Assembly: GCA_965232985.1 (NCBI GenBank)
Contig: CBDDRC010000012.1
Location: 1-64,000, forward strand
DNA length: 64,000 nucleotides
Direction of reading: 5' to 3'
DNA from: JADFDG01 sp965232985
GTDB taxonomy: Bacteria > Pseudomonadota > Gammaproteobacteria > Pseudomonadales > JADFDG01
Part shown: piece by piece, positions 1 to 7,858 of the stretch
How the letters are laid out: every line of letters starts with the position of its first letter
Numbering within the stretch: the first letter of the stretch is position 1
Made by a program: the position numbers and the translations under genes
The notes under the pieces: model-generated
Seen by the model: only the letters and a program-made list of their open reading frames with translations
Database searches by the model: none
Told to the model about the DNA's origin: nothing

Positions 1-142
1 TGAGCCCCTGGCGGGACAGAACGTGAATCTCCACTGATAACTCCTGGGTCAACATAGGGCTGCTCAAAAAGCAGCCATGATGGCGCCGGGGGGTCAAATT
101 TACTTCGGCGCTAGGGGGTCAGTTTTACGTCGGCGCTAACAT
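1..142. mobile_element. Probable end of an IS21-like insertion sequence (remnant)
   Basis: No gene is visible here. The segment carries two adjacent, nearly identical 25-bp units (listed separately) and ends at about 142. Several IS21-family elements have repeated terminal motifs of this kind, and the composition recalls the ends of such elements, but this is from memory. The transposase genes, if present, lie left of the window, so only the end of the element is seen. Nothing recognisable lies between 143 and the terminator at 329. Confidence 0.4.
89..138. repeat. Two tandem 25-bp direct repeats
   Basis: Unit 1 (89-113) and unit 2 (114-138) both read GGGGGTCA, then a T-rich core, then TCGGCGCTA. 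They differ at only a few central positions and abut exactly. Short tandem repeats of this kind serve as transposase-binding sites at the ends of some insertion sequences. Chance is unlikely given the length and exact phase. Confidence 0.75.
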
Positions 143-328
143 GAAACGGGGGCCGCAGGGAATGCCAGGGACACGGAAGCGCAGGGACGGCTCAGGGATG
201 AGACCTTTTTTCGCGCCGGGCTACAGGGCCAACGTGAAGGATGGCCATATTTTCAGGGTGAATTGCCCGGGCGCGTATCGGAACTAAAGGACGCCGCAGA
301 GCAGTTGAATGCGTGCATGGACAGCAAC

Positions 329-357
329 AAAAAAGCCGGTTTACTACCGGCTTTTTT
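329..357. terminator. Bidirectional rho-independent terminator downstream of fdxA
   Basis: Six A, a GCCGGT / ACCGGC stem with loop TTACT, then six T. The symmetry of A and T tracts allows termination in both directions. It lies 50 bp beyond the fdxA stop codon, so it most likely ends the mutS-fdxA transcript on the minus strand. Confidence 0.85.
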
Positions 358-406
358 GTGCCCGCACCCGCAATGGGTGCCGGCCTGGCGGCGCCGGGTG
401 CCGTAA

Positions 407-739
407 CTACCAGTCTTGCAGCAAGCCGCGTTTGCCGGGCTTGCCGTCCCATTCCTTGGCATCGGGCAGAGCGTCTGTCATCCCGGTGATGTTGTGGCCG
501 CTCCACTTTTCCGCGAGGTCCTTGTTGATCTTGAGGAATTCCTTCTGCTCGGCTGGCAATTCGTCTTCTGAGAAGATCGCATTCACCGGGCATTCCGGTT
601 CGCACAGTGCGCAGTCGATGCATTCGTCCGGATGAATCACCAGGAAGTTCGGTCCTTCATAGAAGCAGTCGACTGGGCAGACTTCGACGCAATCGGTGTG
701 TTTGCAGTTGATGCAGTTCTCGCCCACTACGAACGTCAT
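407..739 (-). CDS. fdxA: Seven-iron ferredoxin FdxA
   Basis: 110-aa ferredoxin, a cytoplasmic one-electron carrier of the 3Fe-4S/4Fe-4S type. The N-terminal half holds the cluster ligands: CINCKHTDCVEVCP near residues 9-21 and CIDCALCEPECP near 40-51. The acidic C-terminal tail, with a segment like AEKWSGHNIT, is typical of the Azotobacter/Pseudomonas FdxA group. An in-frame extension to 886 exists, but the start at 739 is preceded by GAGGG at proper spacing and matches the family N-terminus MTFVV. It follows mutS on the same strand, an arrangement common in Pseudomonas-like genomes. Confidence 0.95.
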   Translation of the reverse strand: MTFVVGENCINCKHTDCVEVCPVDCFYEGPNFLVIHPDECIDCALCEPECPVNAIFSEDELPAEQKEFLKINKDLAEKWSGHNITGMTDALPDAKEWDGKPGKRGLLQDW

Positions 740-898
740 GGCTAAACCCTCGCAAAATCCGGCGCAAAACCCGGCATGTGCATGAAGCGGTATATGAGGC
801 GGGCCGCAACGCGGCCCGGGAAAAACGGGGGCTAGTCTAGCGGCTGCTTTCAGCAGCGGCAATGAAGCGCTTGGGGTGGGGGCCACTGCTGGCGTGAA

Positions 899-3544
899 TC
901 ACTCGCGTTTTGCCGCCTCGATCAGGTCGTAGAGCAGTTCATGCGCGGCGCGCGGACTGAGGGTGTCGGCATCGACACTGCGCAACTTCGCCAGGGTGGG
1001 GCTCGCGGTGGCGAACAGATCAGGCTGAACGACGGACTTGCTGCCCGTACTGCTGTTCGCCGCGTTGCCGCCGGGGGTGCCAGTCTGCGCTGCAGTGCTC
1101 TCCAGATCTTCCAGTTTGCGCTGTGCTTCGCGAATCACCTCGCGCGGCACGCCAGCGAGGCGGGCCACTGCAAGACCGTAGCTCTTGCTTGCCGGCCCAT
1201 CGAGCACGCGGTGCAGAAACAGAATGTCATCGCCGTGCTCGCTGGCCGACAGATGCACGTTTACCACGCCCGGCACTTCGCCCGCGAGTGCCGTGATTTC
1301 AAAATAGTGCGTGGCAAACAAGGTGAAAGCGCGCGTTTTTTGGGCAAGGAAGCGTGCACAGGCCCAGGCCAGTGACAAGCCATCGAAGGTGCTGGTGCCG
1401 CGGCCGATCTCATCCATCAGTACCAGCGAACGTGCGGTCGCGTTGTGCAGGATGTTCGCCGTCTCGGTCATCTCCACCATGAAGGTCGAACGACCGCCGG
1501 CAAGATCGTCGCTCGAACCGATGCGGGTGAAGATGCGATCAAGTGGGCCGATCACTGCGCGCTCGGCCGGCACAAAACTGCCCACATGCGCCAGCAGCGC
1601 GATGAGGGCGGTTTGCCGCATGTAGGTTGATTTCCCGCCCATGTTCGGGCCGGTGATTACCGCGAGCCGGCGCGATTCGGTGAACAGTACATCGTTGGGG
1701 ACAAAACCTTCCTTCAATACTTGCTCGACCACCGCGTGACGGCCGCCGGCGATCTCGATGCCGGGTGTGTCGGTGAACTCCGGGCGACGGTAGTCCAGTT
1801 GATAGGCGCGGGCGGCGAAGGTGGCGAGCACGTCGAGTTCCGACAGTGCGGCGGCGGTGGCTTGCAGCAAAGCAAGTTCGGTGGCCACTGCATTGAGCAG
1901 CGCGTCGTACAGTTCCTTCTCGCGTGCCAGCGAGCGGCTCTTGGCGCTCAGAGCTTTATCTTCGAAAGTTTTCAGTTCCGGGGTGATGAACCGTTCATTG
2001 CCCTTCAATGTTTGCCGGCGCTGGTAGTCGATCGGTGCAGCATCTGCTTCGTTGCGCGACAGCTCGATGTAATAACCGTGCACGCGGTTGTAGCCGACTT
2101 TCAGCGTCTTGAAGCCGGTACGTTCTTTTTCGCGCGTTTCCAGATCGACCAGATACTGCCCGGCGTTTTCGCTGAGTTGGCGCAGATCATCAAGCTCGGC
2201 ATCGTAACCGGTGGCGATCACGCCGCCGTCACGGATCAGCATCGGCGGGTTGTCGATCAGTGCCCGCACGAGCAGGGCGTGCATTGCCGGCTGCGGTTGC
2301 AGCGCATCGCGCAGGGCGATGAGACGGGCGGCCGACCAGGCAGAGGAGATGCGCTGCATTTCCGGCAGCAGGCCCAGCGCATCGCGCAGCCGCGTCAGAT
2401 CGCGCGGGCGGGCCGAGCGCAGGGCGACGCGGGTCAGGATGCGCTCGATATCGCCAATGCGGCCGAGCAGTTCGCCCAGCGGTTCGAAACCAAAATCGTG
2501 GATGAGTTCGGCGACGGCATCGAGGCGGGCGTTCAGCACCTCTTGTCTTCTGACCGGCCGATGCAACCACCTGCGCAGCAGCCGTGAACCCATCGGTGTG
2601 CCGCAGCGATCCAGCACCCAGGCGAGCGTGTGCTCGTGGCCACCGTTCAGGTTGTCGGTGAGTTCGAGATTGCGGCGGGTCGCTGCGTCGAGCAGCACCG
2701 TGTCTTCTTCACGTTCCACCGTCATGCCGCTCAGGTGCGGCAGCGACGAGCGCTGCGTGTCCTTCACATATTGCAGCAGGCAGCCGGCGGCGCCGACGGC
2801 GAGGCGCAGCTGTGCACAACCGAAACTGACCAGGTCGCGCACGCCAAACTGCGCAGTGAGATTGCGCTCGGCGGATTCGTCGTCGAATTCCCATGGGGGG
2901 CGTTTACGTACACCGCTGCGGCCTTCGAGCAGCGTCAACGCGGAAGATTCTTCACTGAGCAGAATTTCCGCCGGATCCAGCCGACCGAGTACGGCACGGA
3001 GCGCATCAACGCCCTCGATTTCCAGCACCGAAAAACGCGCGCCGGCAAGATCGATAAAGGCAACGCCGAAAGCCGGCATGCCCGCGCGCTGCCCGTGGGC
3101 GATGGCCAGCAACAGGTTGTCACGCCGATCATCGAGCAGGGCTTCGTCCGTCACCGTGCCGGGCGTGACGATCCGCGCGACCTTGCGCTCCATCGGCCCT
3201 TTCGACGTAGCCGGATCACCGTACTGCTCACAGATCACCACGCTCTCGCCGCATTTCACCAGCCGCGCGAGATAGTTTTCCGCCGCATGGTACGGCACGC
3301 CCGCCATCGGAATCGGTGCGCCGGCCGAGGCGCCGCGTGCGGTCAGCGTGATGTCCAGCAAGCGTGCGGCTTTTTCTGCGTCTGCATAAAACAGCTCGTA
3401 AAAATCCCCCATCCGGTAGAACACCAGATCGTGCGGATGCTGCGCCTTGATGCGCAGGTACTGCTGCATCATGGGCGTGTGGTCGAAGGAGGCTGGCTCA
3501 GTCACGGGCGGCGGATCCATGTCCTTGGCAGGGGCAGGCGGCAT
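899..3544 (-). CDS. mutS: DNA mismatch repair protein MutS
   Basis: About 881 aa, slightly longer than E. coli MutS. It recognises mismatches and small loops and recruits MutL. Visible landmarks: the N-terminal mismatch-reading Phe-x-Glu in GDFYELF (F48, E50 with this start); the connector, core and clamp domains; the ATPase Walker A GPNMGGKST around residue 640; and the Walker B/signature LVLMDEIGRGTSTFDG. The open frame runs upstream to 3745, but that part is not family-like. ATG 3544 or ATG 3520 are the best starts, neither with a strong ribosome site. fdxA follows 160 bp downstream. Confidence 0.96.
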   Translation of the reverse strand: MPPAPAKDMDPPPVTEPASFDHTPMMQQYLRIKAQHPHDLVFYRMGDFYELFYADAEKAARLLDITLTARGASAGAPIPMAGVPYHAAENYLARLVKCGESVVICEQYGDPATSKGPMERKVARIVTPGTVTDEALLDDRRDNLLLAIAHGQRAGMPAFGVAFIDLAGARFSVLEIEGVDALRAVLGRLDPAEILLSEESSALTLLEGRSGVRKRPPWEFDDESAERNLTAQFGVRDLVSFGCAQLRLAVGAAGCLLQYVKDTQRSSLPHLSGMTVEREEDTVLLDAATRRNLELTDNLNGGHEHTLAWVLDRCGTPMGSRLLRRWLHRPVRRQEVLNARLDAVAELIHDFGFEPLGELLGRIGDIERILTRVALRSARPRDLTRLRDALGLLPEMQRISSAWSAARLIALRDALQPQPAMHALLVRALIDNPPMLIRDGGVIATGYDAELDDLRQLSENAGQYLVDLETREKERTGFKTLKVGYNRVHGYYIELSRNEADAAPIDYQRRQTLKGNERFITPELKTFEDKALSAKSRSLAREKELYDALLNAVATELALLQATAAALSELDVLATFAARAYQLDYRRPEFTDTPGIEIAGGRHAVVEQVLKEGFVPNDVLFTESRRLAVITGPNMGGKSTYMRQTALIALLAHVGSFVPAERAVIGPLDRIFTRIGSSDDLAGGRSTFMVEMTETANILHNATARSLVLMDEIGRGTSTFDGLSLAWACARFLAQKTRAFTLFATHYFEITALAGEVPGVVNVHLSASEHGDDILFLHRVLDGPASKSYGLAVARLAGVPREVIREAQRKLEDLESTAAQTGTPGGNAANSSTGSKSVVQPDLFATASPTLAKLRSVDADTLSPRAAHELLYDLIEAAKRE

Positions 3545-3704
3545 GCTAACCGATGGTGGTGCTCCGGTCAGGTTGGGTACAGGTTTCCACGCACAGTCGG
3601 TTGCGAACACGCGCACGCGCATCGCCGATTGCTGCCGTCGTTGCTGCGCGGGTCGCCGGTCCAGGCTGTGCCGCTCTGGAATCGCTTGCGTTAAGGAGAC
3701 TGTC

Positions 3705-4001
3705 GTGAAGGGTACCTTGAAGGCAATCCTGATTGTGCTGGTCATGGGTGCTGTGGCTTGGGTGCCACCGGTTTTGGGGGATGTTCGTGAGCTGTTTCGG
3801 TGGCAGGACGACGCTGGCGTTGTGCACTATTCTGACCGGCCTGCGGATGTTGGGCATGCCGGTTCTGCTGCGCGTCGCTCGCCATCCGACCGCGCCCGGC
3901 ATTGCGCACATATTCGCCATCAGCTGACCCGTGTTGTGCGGGCGGGGATGTGGTCACGCGCCCGCGTCCTTGAGGAGCAATGGGCTGATGAATGTCGTTG
4001 A
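3705..4001 (+). CDS. DUF4124 domain small secreted protein
   Basis: 98-aa protein starting at GTG with an AAGGAG site six bases upstream. Residues 1-25 form a hydrophobic signal segment ending ...VLGD. The DUF4124 core follows at about 30-46, FRWQDDAGVVHYSDRP, matching the family pattern (Y/F)RW.D..G.VHYSD.P. The C-terminal half is rich in Arg and His. The role of DUF4124 proteins is unknown; most are exported. It overlaps the next gene, another DUF4124 protein, by 14 bp, so the two probably form a translationally coupled pair. Confidence 0.75.
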   Translation: MKGTLKAILIVLVMGAVAWVPPVLGDVRELFRWQDDAGVVHYSDRPADVGHAGSAARRSPSDRARHCAHIRHQLTRVVRAGMWSRARVLEEQWADECR

Positions 4002-4434
4002 GTCACGAGGCAACCGGCGTCTTCCGGTTCTGGTTTTGCATCTACTGTGTCTGTGCCTGTGCGCCGTGACGGTGTCCGCTGGCCAGATGTATCGCTGGAC
4101 TGATGCCGACGGCAAGGTGCATTTCTCCGATCAGCCACCGCCTGAAGGTGCTGATCCGGTAGCGTTCGACAACAAGCGCATGTCGATTGTCGATACCGTG
4201 GTCGTCAAGGAGAACGCCATGCGCAGCGTCATCGAGAAAGAGGCTCGCCGCCAGGCAGATCAGCGTGAGGCGCAGGTTAACGCGGCAAATCGTGCCAACG
4301 CCAAGGCCGAGCGCGACAAGGAGAAACGTTGCGCCGCGCTGCGGCGGCAGATTGAACGACAGGAGCGCAGCGGCACGCTGATTGGCGGCCGCATGAAATC
4401 TCTCGACGAGCAATATTCGGAAAACTGTCGCTGA
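3988..4434 (+). CDS. DUF4124 domain secreted protein with helical tail
   Basis: 148 aa. ATG 3988 has GAGGAG ten bases upstream. A signal peptide spans about residues 12-32 (LLCLCLCAVTVSAG). The DUF4124 motif MYRWTDADGKVHFSDQPP follows directly. After it comes a long charged segment (about 65-135), rich in Glu, Arg, Gln and Ala, that looks helical or coiled-coil. The Cys near the end of the charged segment and the Cys in the C-terminal SENCR could form a disulphide. Function is unknown; the pairing with a second DUF4124 gene suggests duplication and divergence. Confidence 0.85.
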   Translation: MNVVESRGNRRLPVLVLHLLCLCLCAVTVSAGQMYRWTDADGKVHFSDQPPPEGADPVAFDNKRMSIVDTVVVKENAMRSVIEKEARRQADQREAQVNAANRANAKAERDKEKRCAALRRQIERQERSGTLIGGRMKSLDEQYSENCR

Positions 4435-4437
4435 GAC

Positions 4438-5307
4438 TCAGTTGCGCGCCCGCAAGCGGGCGAACAACCCGGAAGTGTCCCAGCGCCCGCCGCCCATTGC
4501 CTGCACTTCGGCGTACTGCGTATCGATCAACTGCAGCAGCGGCAGTTCACTGCCATTGCGCGATGCCTCGCGAAAACAGATGGCGAGATCCTTGCGCATC
4601 CAGTCGATTGCGAAGCCGTGGTTGAAATGGTTGGCGATCATCGTCTTGTGGCGATTGTCCATCTGCCAGGATTGCGCCGCACCTTTTGCGATCACGTCGA
4701 TGACGCGTTGCAGGTCAAGCCCGGCATTTTCGGCGAAGGCCATGCCCTCCGCGAGCCCGGCTATGACGCCGGCGACGCAGATCTGGTTGACCATTTTGGT
4801 GAGTTGGCCGCTGCCGGCCGGCCCCATCAGGATGCAGGTTTTTGCGTAGTGACGCAGCAGCGGTTCGGCGCGCGTAAAATCGTTTTCGCTGCCACCGCAC
4901 ATGACGGTGAGCTGGCCGTTTTCTGCGCCCGGTTGCCCACCGGATACCGGCGCATCGAGAAAACCCAGGCCGCGGGCCCGGCAGGCCGCATCGAGTTCAC
5001 GCGCCAGTTCGGCTGACGCCGTGGTGTGATCGATCAGGATGGCGCCTTGCTTCATGGCGGGGATGACGCCGGCGGCCGTCGTGGTGATGGCGCGTACATC
5101 GTCGTCATTGCCGACACAGGTGAAAACGAGATCGGCGTCGGGGGCGGCGTCGGCAGGGCTGCCGGCAACGCGCCCGGCATGCTGTGCCGCCCAGCGGGCC
5201 GACTTTATCGGGTCGCGGTTCCAGACGGTGACTTCATGGCCGTGGCGGGCCAGGTGGCCGGCCATCGGGTAACCCATAACGCCCAAGCCGATGAATGTGC
5301 ACTTCAT
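4438..5307 (-). CDS. NAD(P)-dependent 3-hydroxyisobutyrate dehydrogenase-like oxidoreductase
   Basis: 289-aa beta-hydroxyacid dehydrogenase (GarR/MmsB/YihU superfamily). The Rossmann motif GLGVMGYPMAGHL is at residues 7-19, the substrate loop DAPVSGGQPGAENG in the middle, and the catalytic Lys sits in GQLTKMVNQ. The start at 5307 gives the canonical N-terminus MKCTFIG and has GGAG eight bases upstream. Exact substrate (3-hydroxyisobutyrate, tartronate semialdehyde, succinic semialdehyde or similar) cannot be told. It lies downstream of gltA on the same strand, but a strong hairpin separates them, so co-transcription would rely on read-through. Confidence 0.88.
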   Translation of the reverse strand: MKCTFIGLGVMGYPMAGHLARHGHEVTVWNRDPIKSARWAAQHAGRVAGSPADAAPDADLVFTCVGNDDDVRAITTTAAGVIPAMKQGAILIDHTTASAELARELDAACRARGLGFLDAPVSGGQPGAENGQLTVMCGGSENDFTRAEPLLRHYAKTCILMGPAGSGQLTKMVNQICVAGVIAGLAEGMAFAENAGLDLQRVIDVIAKGAAQSWQMDNRHKTMIANHFNHGFAIDWMRKDLAICFREASRNGSELPLLQLIDTQYAEVQAMGGGRWDTSGLFARLRARN

Positions 5308-5332
5308 ATTCCGGTTCTCCGTGCGACATAAA

Positions 5333-5363
5333 CGCACAGGGCCGCATGCTGCGGCCCTGTGCG
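5333..5363 (-). terminator. Perfect 14-bp hairpin after gltA
   Basis: Arms 5333-5346 and 5350-5363 are perfectly complementary (CGCACAGGGCCGCA and its complement) with a three-base loop. Reading on the minus strand only TTTA follows, so the T tract is weak. It probably terminates or attenuates transcription from gltA, or protects the 3' end. It lies just upstream of the ribosome site of the next gene. Confidence 0.7.
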
Positions 5364-5386
5364 TGTACGGCGGCGGTTCCCGGCGC

Positions 5387-6676
5387 TTATTTGCGCTGGG
5401 AAACTGCCACGTAGTTGCGATCGGTAGCGCCGGTGTACAGCTGGCGCGGACGCCCGATCTTGTACGGGTTGGCGATCATCTCGTTCCAGTGGGCGATCCA
5501 GCCGACAGTGCGCGACAGCGCGAAAATCACTGTGAACATGCTGGTCGGGATGCCGATGGCCTTAAGGATGATGCCGGAATAAAAATCGACGTTCGGGTAA
5601 AGCTTGCGGGAAACGAAGTACTCGTCATGCAGCGCGATTTCTTCCAGCTGCATCGCCAGATCAAGTTGTGGATCGTTGATGCCCAGCGTGCTGAGGACTT
5701 CGTGGCAGGTCTGTTTCATGACCTTGGCGCGCGGGTCAAAGTTTTTGTACACGCGGTGGCCGAAGCCCATCAGTTTTGCGCTGTCGTTTTTGTCTTTTAC
5801 GCGCGCCAGGAAGGCCGGCAGGTTCTTCGCGGTGCCGATCTCGTCAAGCATTTTCAATACGGCTTCGTTGGCGCCACCGTGCGACGGCCCCCACAATGCG
5901 GCGATGCCCGAGGCAATGCACGCAAACGGATTGGCGCCGGTGGAGCCGGCGAGACGGACGGTTGAAGTCGAGGCGTTCTGTTCGTGGTCGGCGTGCAGGA
6001 TGAAAATGCGATCCATCGCCTTGGCGATCACCGGGTTGACAACATACGGCTCGCAGGGCGTACCAAACATCATCTTCAGGAAGTTCTCGGAGTAACCGAG
6101 GGTGTTGTCCGGATACTGGAACGGCTGGCCGACCGAGTACTTGTAGCTCATCGCCGCCATGGTCGGCATCTTGGCGATCAGGCGGAAGGCGGAGATTTCC
6201 CGGCTGCGTGGATCGTTGATGTCGGTGGAGTCGTGATAGAAGGCCGAGAGTGCGCCGACGACGCCGCACATGATGGCCATCGGGTGCGCATCGCGACGGA
6301 AGCCGCGGTAGAAGAATTGCAACTGCTCGTGAACCATGGTGTGGCGGCGCACCATGTTGACGAATTTTTCTTTCTCCTCAGCCGTTGGCAACTCGCCGTT
6401 GAGCAGCAGGTAGCACACTTCGAGGTAGTCCGATTTCTCGGCCAGATCAGCGATCGCGTAGCCGCGATGCAGCAGTACACCCTTGTCGCCATCGATGAAG
6501 GTGATGCCCGACTGGGTGGCGGCCGTCGACATGAAGCCCGGGTCGTAAGTGAACAGCCCCTTCGTGGACAGACTGGAAACGTCCACCACGTCCGGGCCCA
6601 GGGTGCCGGCGTAGATCGGCAATTCGATTGGCTCGCGGCCCTCAATGGTGAGGATCGCCTTTTTCTTTTGCGACAT
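5387..6676 (-). CDS. gltA: Type I citrate synthase
   Basis: 429 aa, the size of hexameric, NADH-sensitive gammaproteobacterial citrate synthases. It condenses oxaloacetate and acetyl-CoA. Catalytic landmarks: His in LHADHEQNAST, His in GFGHRVYKNFDPR and Asp in PNVDFYSG. The start at 6676 gives MSQKKKAIL, like other GltA proteins, with GGAG nine bases upstream; a longer in-frame start at 6736 is not family-like. It is divergent from sdhC, the arrangement found in E. coli and Pseudomonas, and shares a 446-bp control region with the sdh-suc run. Confidence 0.97.
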   Translation of the reverse strand: MSQKKKAILTIEGREPIELPIYAGTLGPDVVDVSSLSTKGLFTYDPGFMSTAATQSGITFIDGDKGVLLHRGYAIADLAEKSDYLEVCYLLLNGELPTAEEKEKFVNMVRRHTMVHEQLQFFYRGFRRDAHPMAIMCGVVGALSAFYHDSTDINDPRSREISAFRLIAKMPTMAAMSYKYSVGQPFQYPDNTLGYSENFLKMMFGTPCEPYVVNPVIAKAMDRIFILHADHEQNASTSTVRLAGSTGANPFACIASGIAALWGPSHGGANEAVLKMLDEIGTAKNLPAFLARVKDKNDSAKLMGFGHRVYKNFDPRAKVMKQTCHEVLSTLGINDPQLDLAMQLEEIALHDEYFVSRKLYPNVDFYSGIILKAIGIPTSMFTVIFALSRTVGWIAHWNEMIANPYKIGRPRQLYTGATDRNYVAVSQRK

Positions 6677-7122
6677 GACGGGAAACTCCGGCGGAGTTTG
6701 ACGGTAAGGCCACGGCGCACCGGGGCAGTGTGCCAACGACCCGACAGGTCAGGGAGGGTGGATCAGGTGAAAGTGGGCGCAAAATTAATGACTTGTTACC
6801 GTGATGTCAACGCAGCGGGCAGGATCAATCCTGCCCAATTTACAGATGCCCTCCCGGTGGCGCACGGTACGCTGGGGTGGCGAGGGTCGTAAACCTGCAT
6901 CGGGGAGTCCGGCGCGGGTGCGTGACCGCAACCTGTTGGTGCCGTGTCGGGCCTGGTTTCTGCGTTTGTCACTCGGGATTGTCGGGTCTATACTTGCGGC
7001 CCGCTAAGGGAGGGGTTGCCGGAGCGTTTGCATCCGGCAATGTCTTTCCCGCGCAGTTTTCTCCTCTTGTTCAATCCCCCCCATCACCTGTCGGCAGGCG
7101 ATGGCATAACCGAGTGGCGATC
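6677..7122. promoter_or_regulatory. Divergent gltA / sdhC control region
   Basis: 446 bp without a convincing gene, between the starts of two divergent TCA operons, so it must carry both promoters. It contains a perfect inverted repeat with 9-bp arms at 6817-6836 (GGGCAGGAT, CA, ATCCTGCCC) followed by AATTT. This could be an operator or a small hairpin in the gltA leader. I cannot assign -35/-10 boxes with confidence. Confidence 0.6.
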
Positions 7123-7488
7123 GTGAAAGACAAGCGTCCCGTCAACCTTGCGCTGGGCACTATCCATTTTCCGCTGCCGGCCATTGCGTCCATTTTCCAC
7201 CGCATTTCCGGCTTTGCCCTGTTCGGGCTGCTGCCACTGGTCTTGTGGGCCTGGCAACAGTCGCTGGCCTCGGCGGAGAAATTCGAGGCATTGAGCACCG
7301 GCCTGCCATTCAAGCTCGGCGCGATCCTCGTGCTCAGCGGCGTCATCTACCACCTGGTGGCCGGCATCAAGCATCTGCTGATGGATATGGGTATCGGCGA
7401 AACCCTCGAGGCAGGGCGCCAACTGGCGTTCGCGGTACTGGTTGTTTCAGCGGCGCTGATCGTCGCCATGGTGGTGTGGGTATGGTAA
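7123..7488 (+). CDS. sdhC: Succinate dehydrogenase cytochrome b556 subunit
   Basis: 121 aa, one of the two membrane anchors of complex II, with three transmembrane helices. The N-terminus VKDKRPVNLALGTIHFP matches SdhC, and HRISG and the His of HLVAGIKHLL fit the family's quinone- and haem-site residues. The start is a GTG at 7123; GTG 7114 is an alternative. The upstream open frame is not family-like. The gene ends inside the start of sdhD (7-bp overlap). Confidence 0.94.
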   Translation: MKDKRPVNLALGTIHFPLPAIASIFHRISGFALFGLLPLVLWAWQQSLASAEKFEALSTGLPFKLGAILVLSGVIYHLVAGIKHLLMDMGIGETLEAGRQLAFAVLVVSAALIVAMVVWVW

Positions 7489-7853
7489 CCAACGTCACGG
7501 CGCTGGGCCGCAGTGGTCTTGCCGACTGGCTGATCCAGCGTATCAGTGCAGTCATTCTGGCGATTTATGTTGTCGGGTTGCTGGGTTGGTTCCTGTTCAA
7601 TCCGGGTGTCGATTACGCAACCTGGCAGGCGTTGAACGCCTGCCTTGCCATGCGCGTCGCCAACACGCTGGCGTTGCTGGCGCTGATTGCCCACGCCTGG
7701 GTCGGCGTGTGGACCATTCTCACCGACTACGTAACCAGTGCCCGGATGGGCACTGCCGGTACCGCCCTGCGTATCGCTTTTCAGGCGCTGGCCTTCCTGT
7801 GGCTCTTCGTGAGTCTGGTTTGGGGCGCTGTCATCATCTGGGCGGGAGTCTGA
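7482..7853 (+). CDS. sdhD: Succinate dehydrogenase membrane anchor subunit
   Basis: 123 aa with three transmembrane helices (about 20-38, 57-78 and 95-120). The conserved AHAWVGVWTILTDYV segment carries the His proposed to bind haem b and the Asp/Tyr near the quinone site. It starts at ATG 7482 within the 3' end of sdhC and is followed five bases later by sdhA, so the four sdh genes are translated as a tight operon. Confidence 0.94.
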   Translation: MVTNVTALGRSGLADWLIQRISAVILAIYVVGLLGWFLFNPGVDYATWQALNACLAMRVANTLALLALIAHAWVGVWTILTDYVTSARMGTAGTALRIAFQALAFLWLFVSLVWGAVIIWAGV

Positions 7854-7858
7854 ACGCC

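Noticed and set aside
899..3745. Overlapping long plus-strand frames across mutS
   Set aside because: They are antisense shadows with low-complexity composition and no homology; mutS motifs settle the coding strand.
5333..5363. An attC-like or mobile repeat
   Set aside because: A simple perfect hairpin without R boxes; better explained as a terminator or 3'-end stabiliser of gltA.
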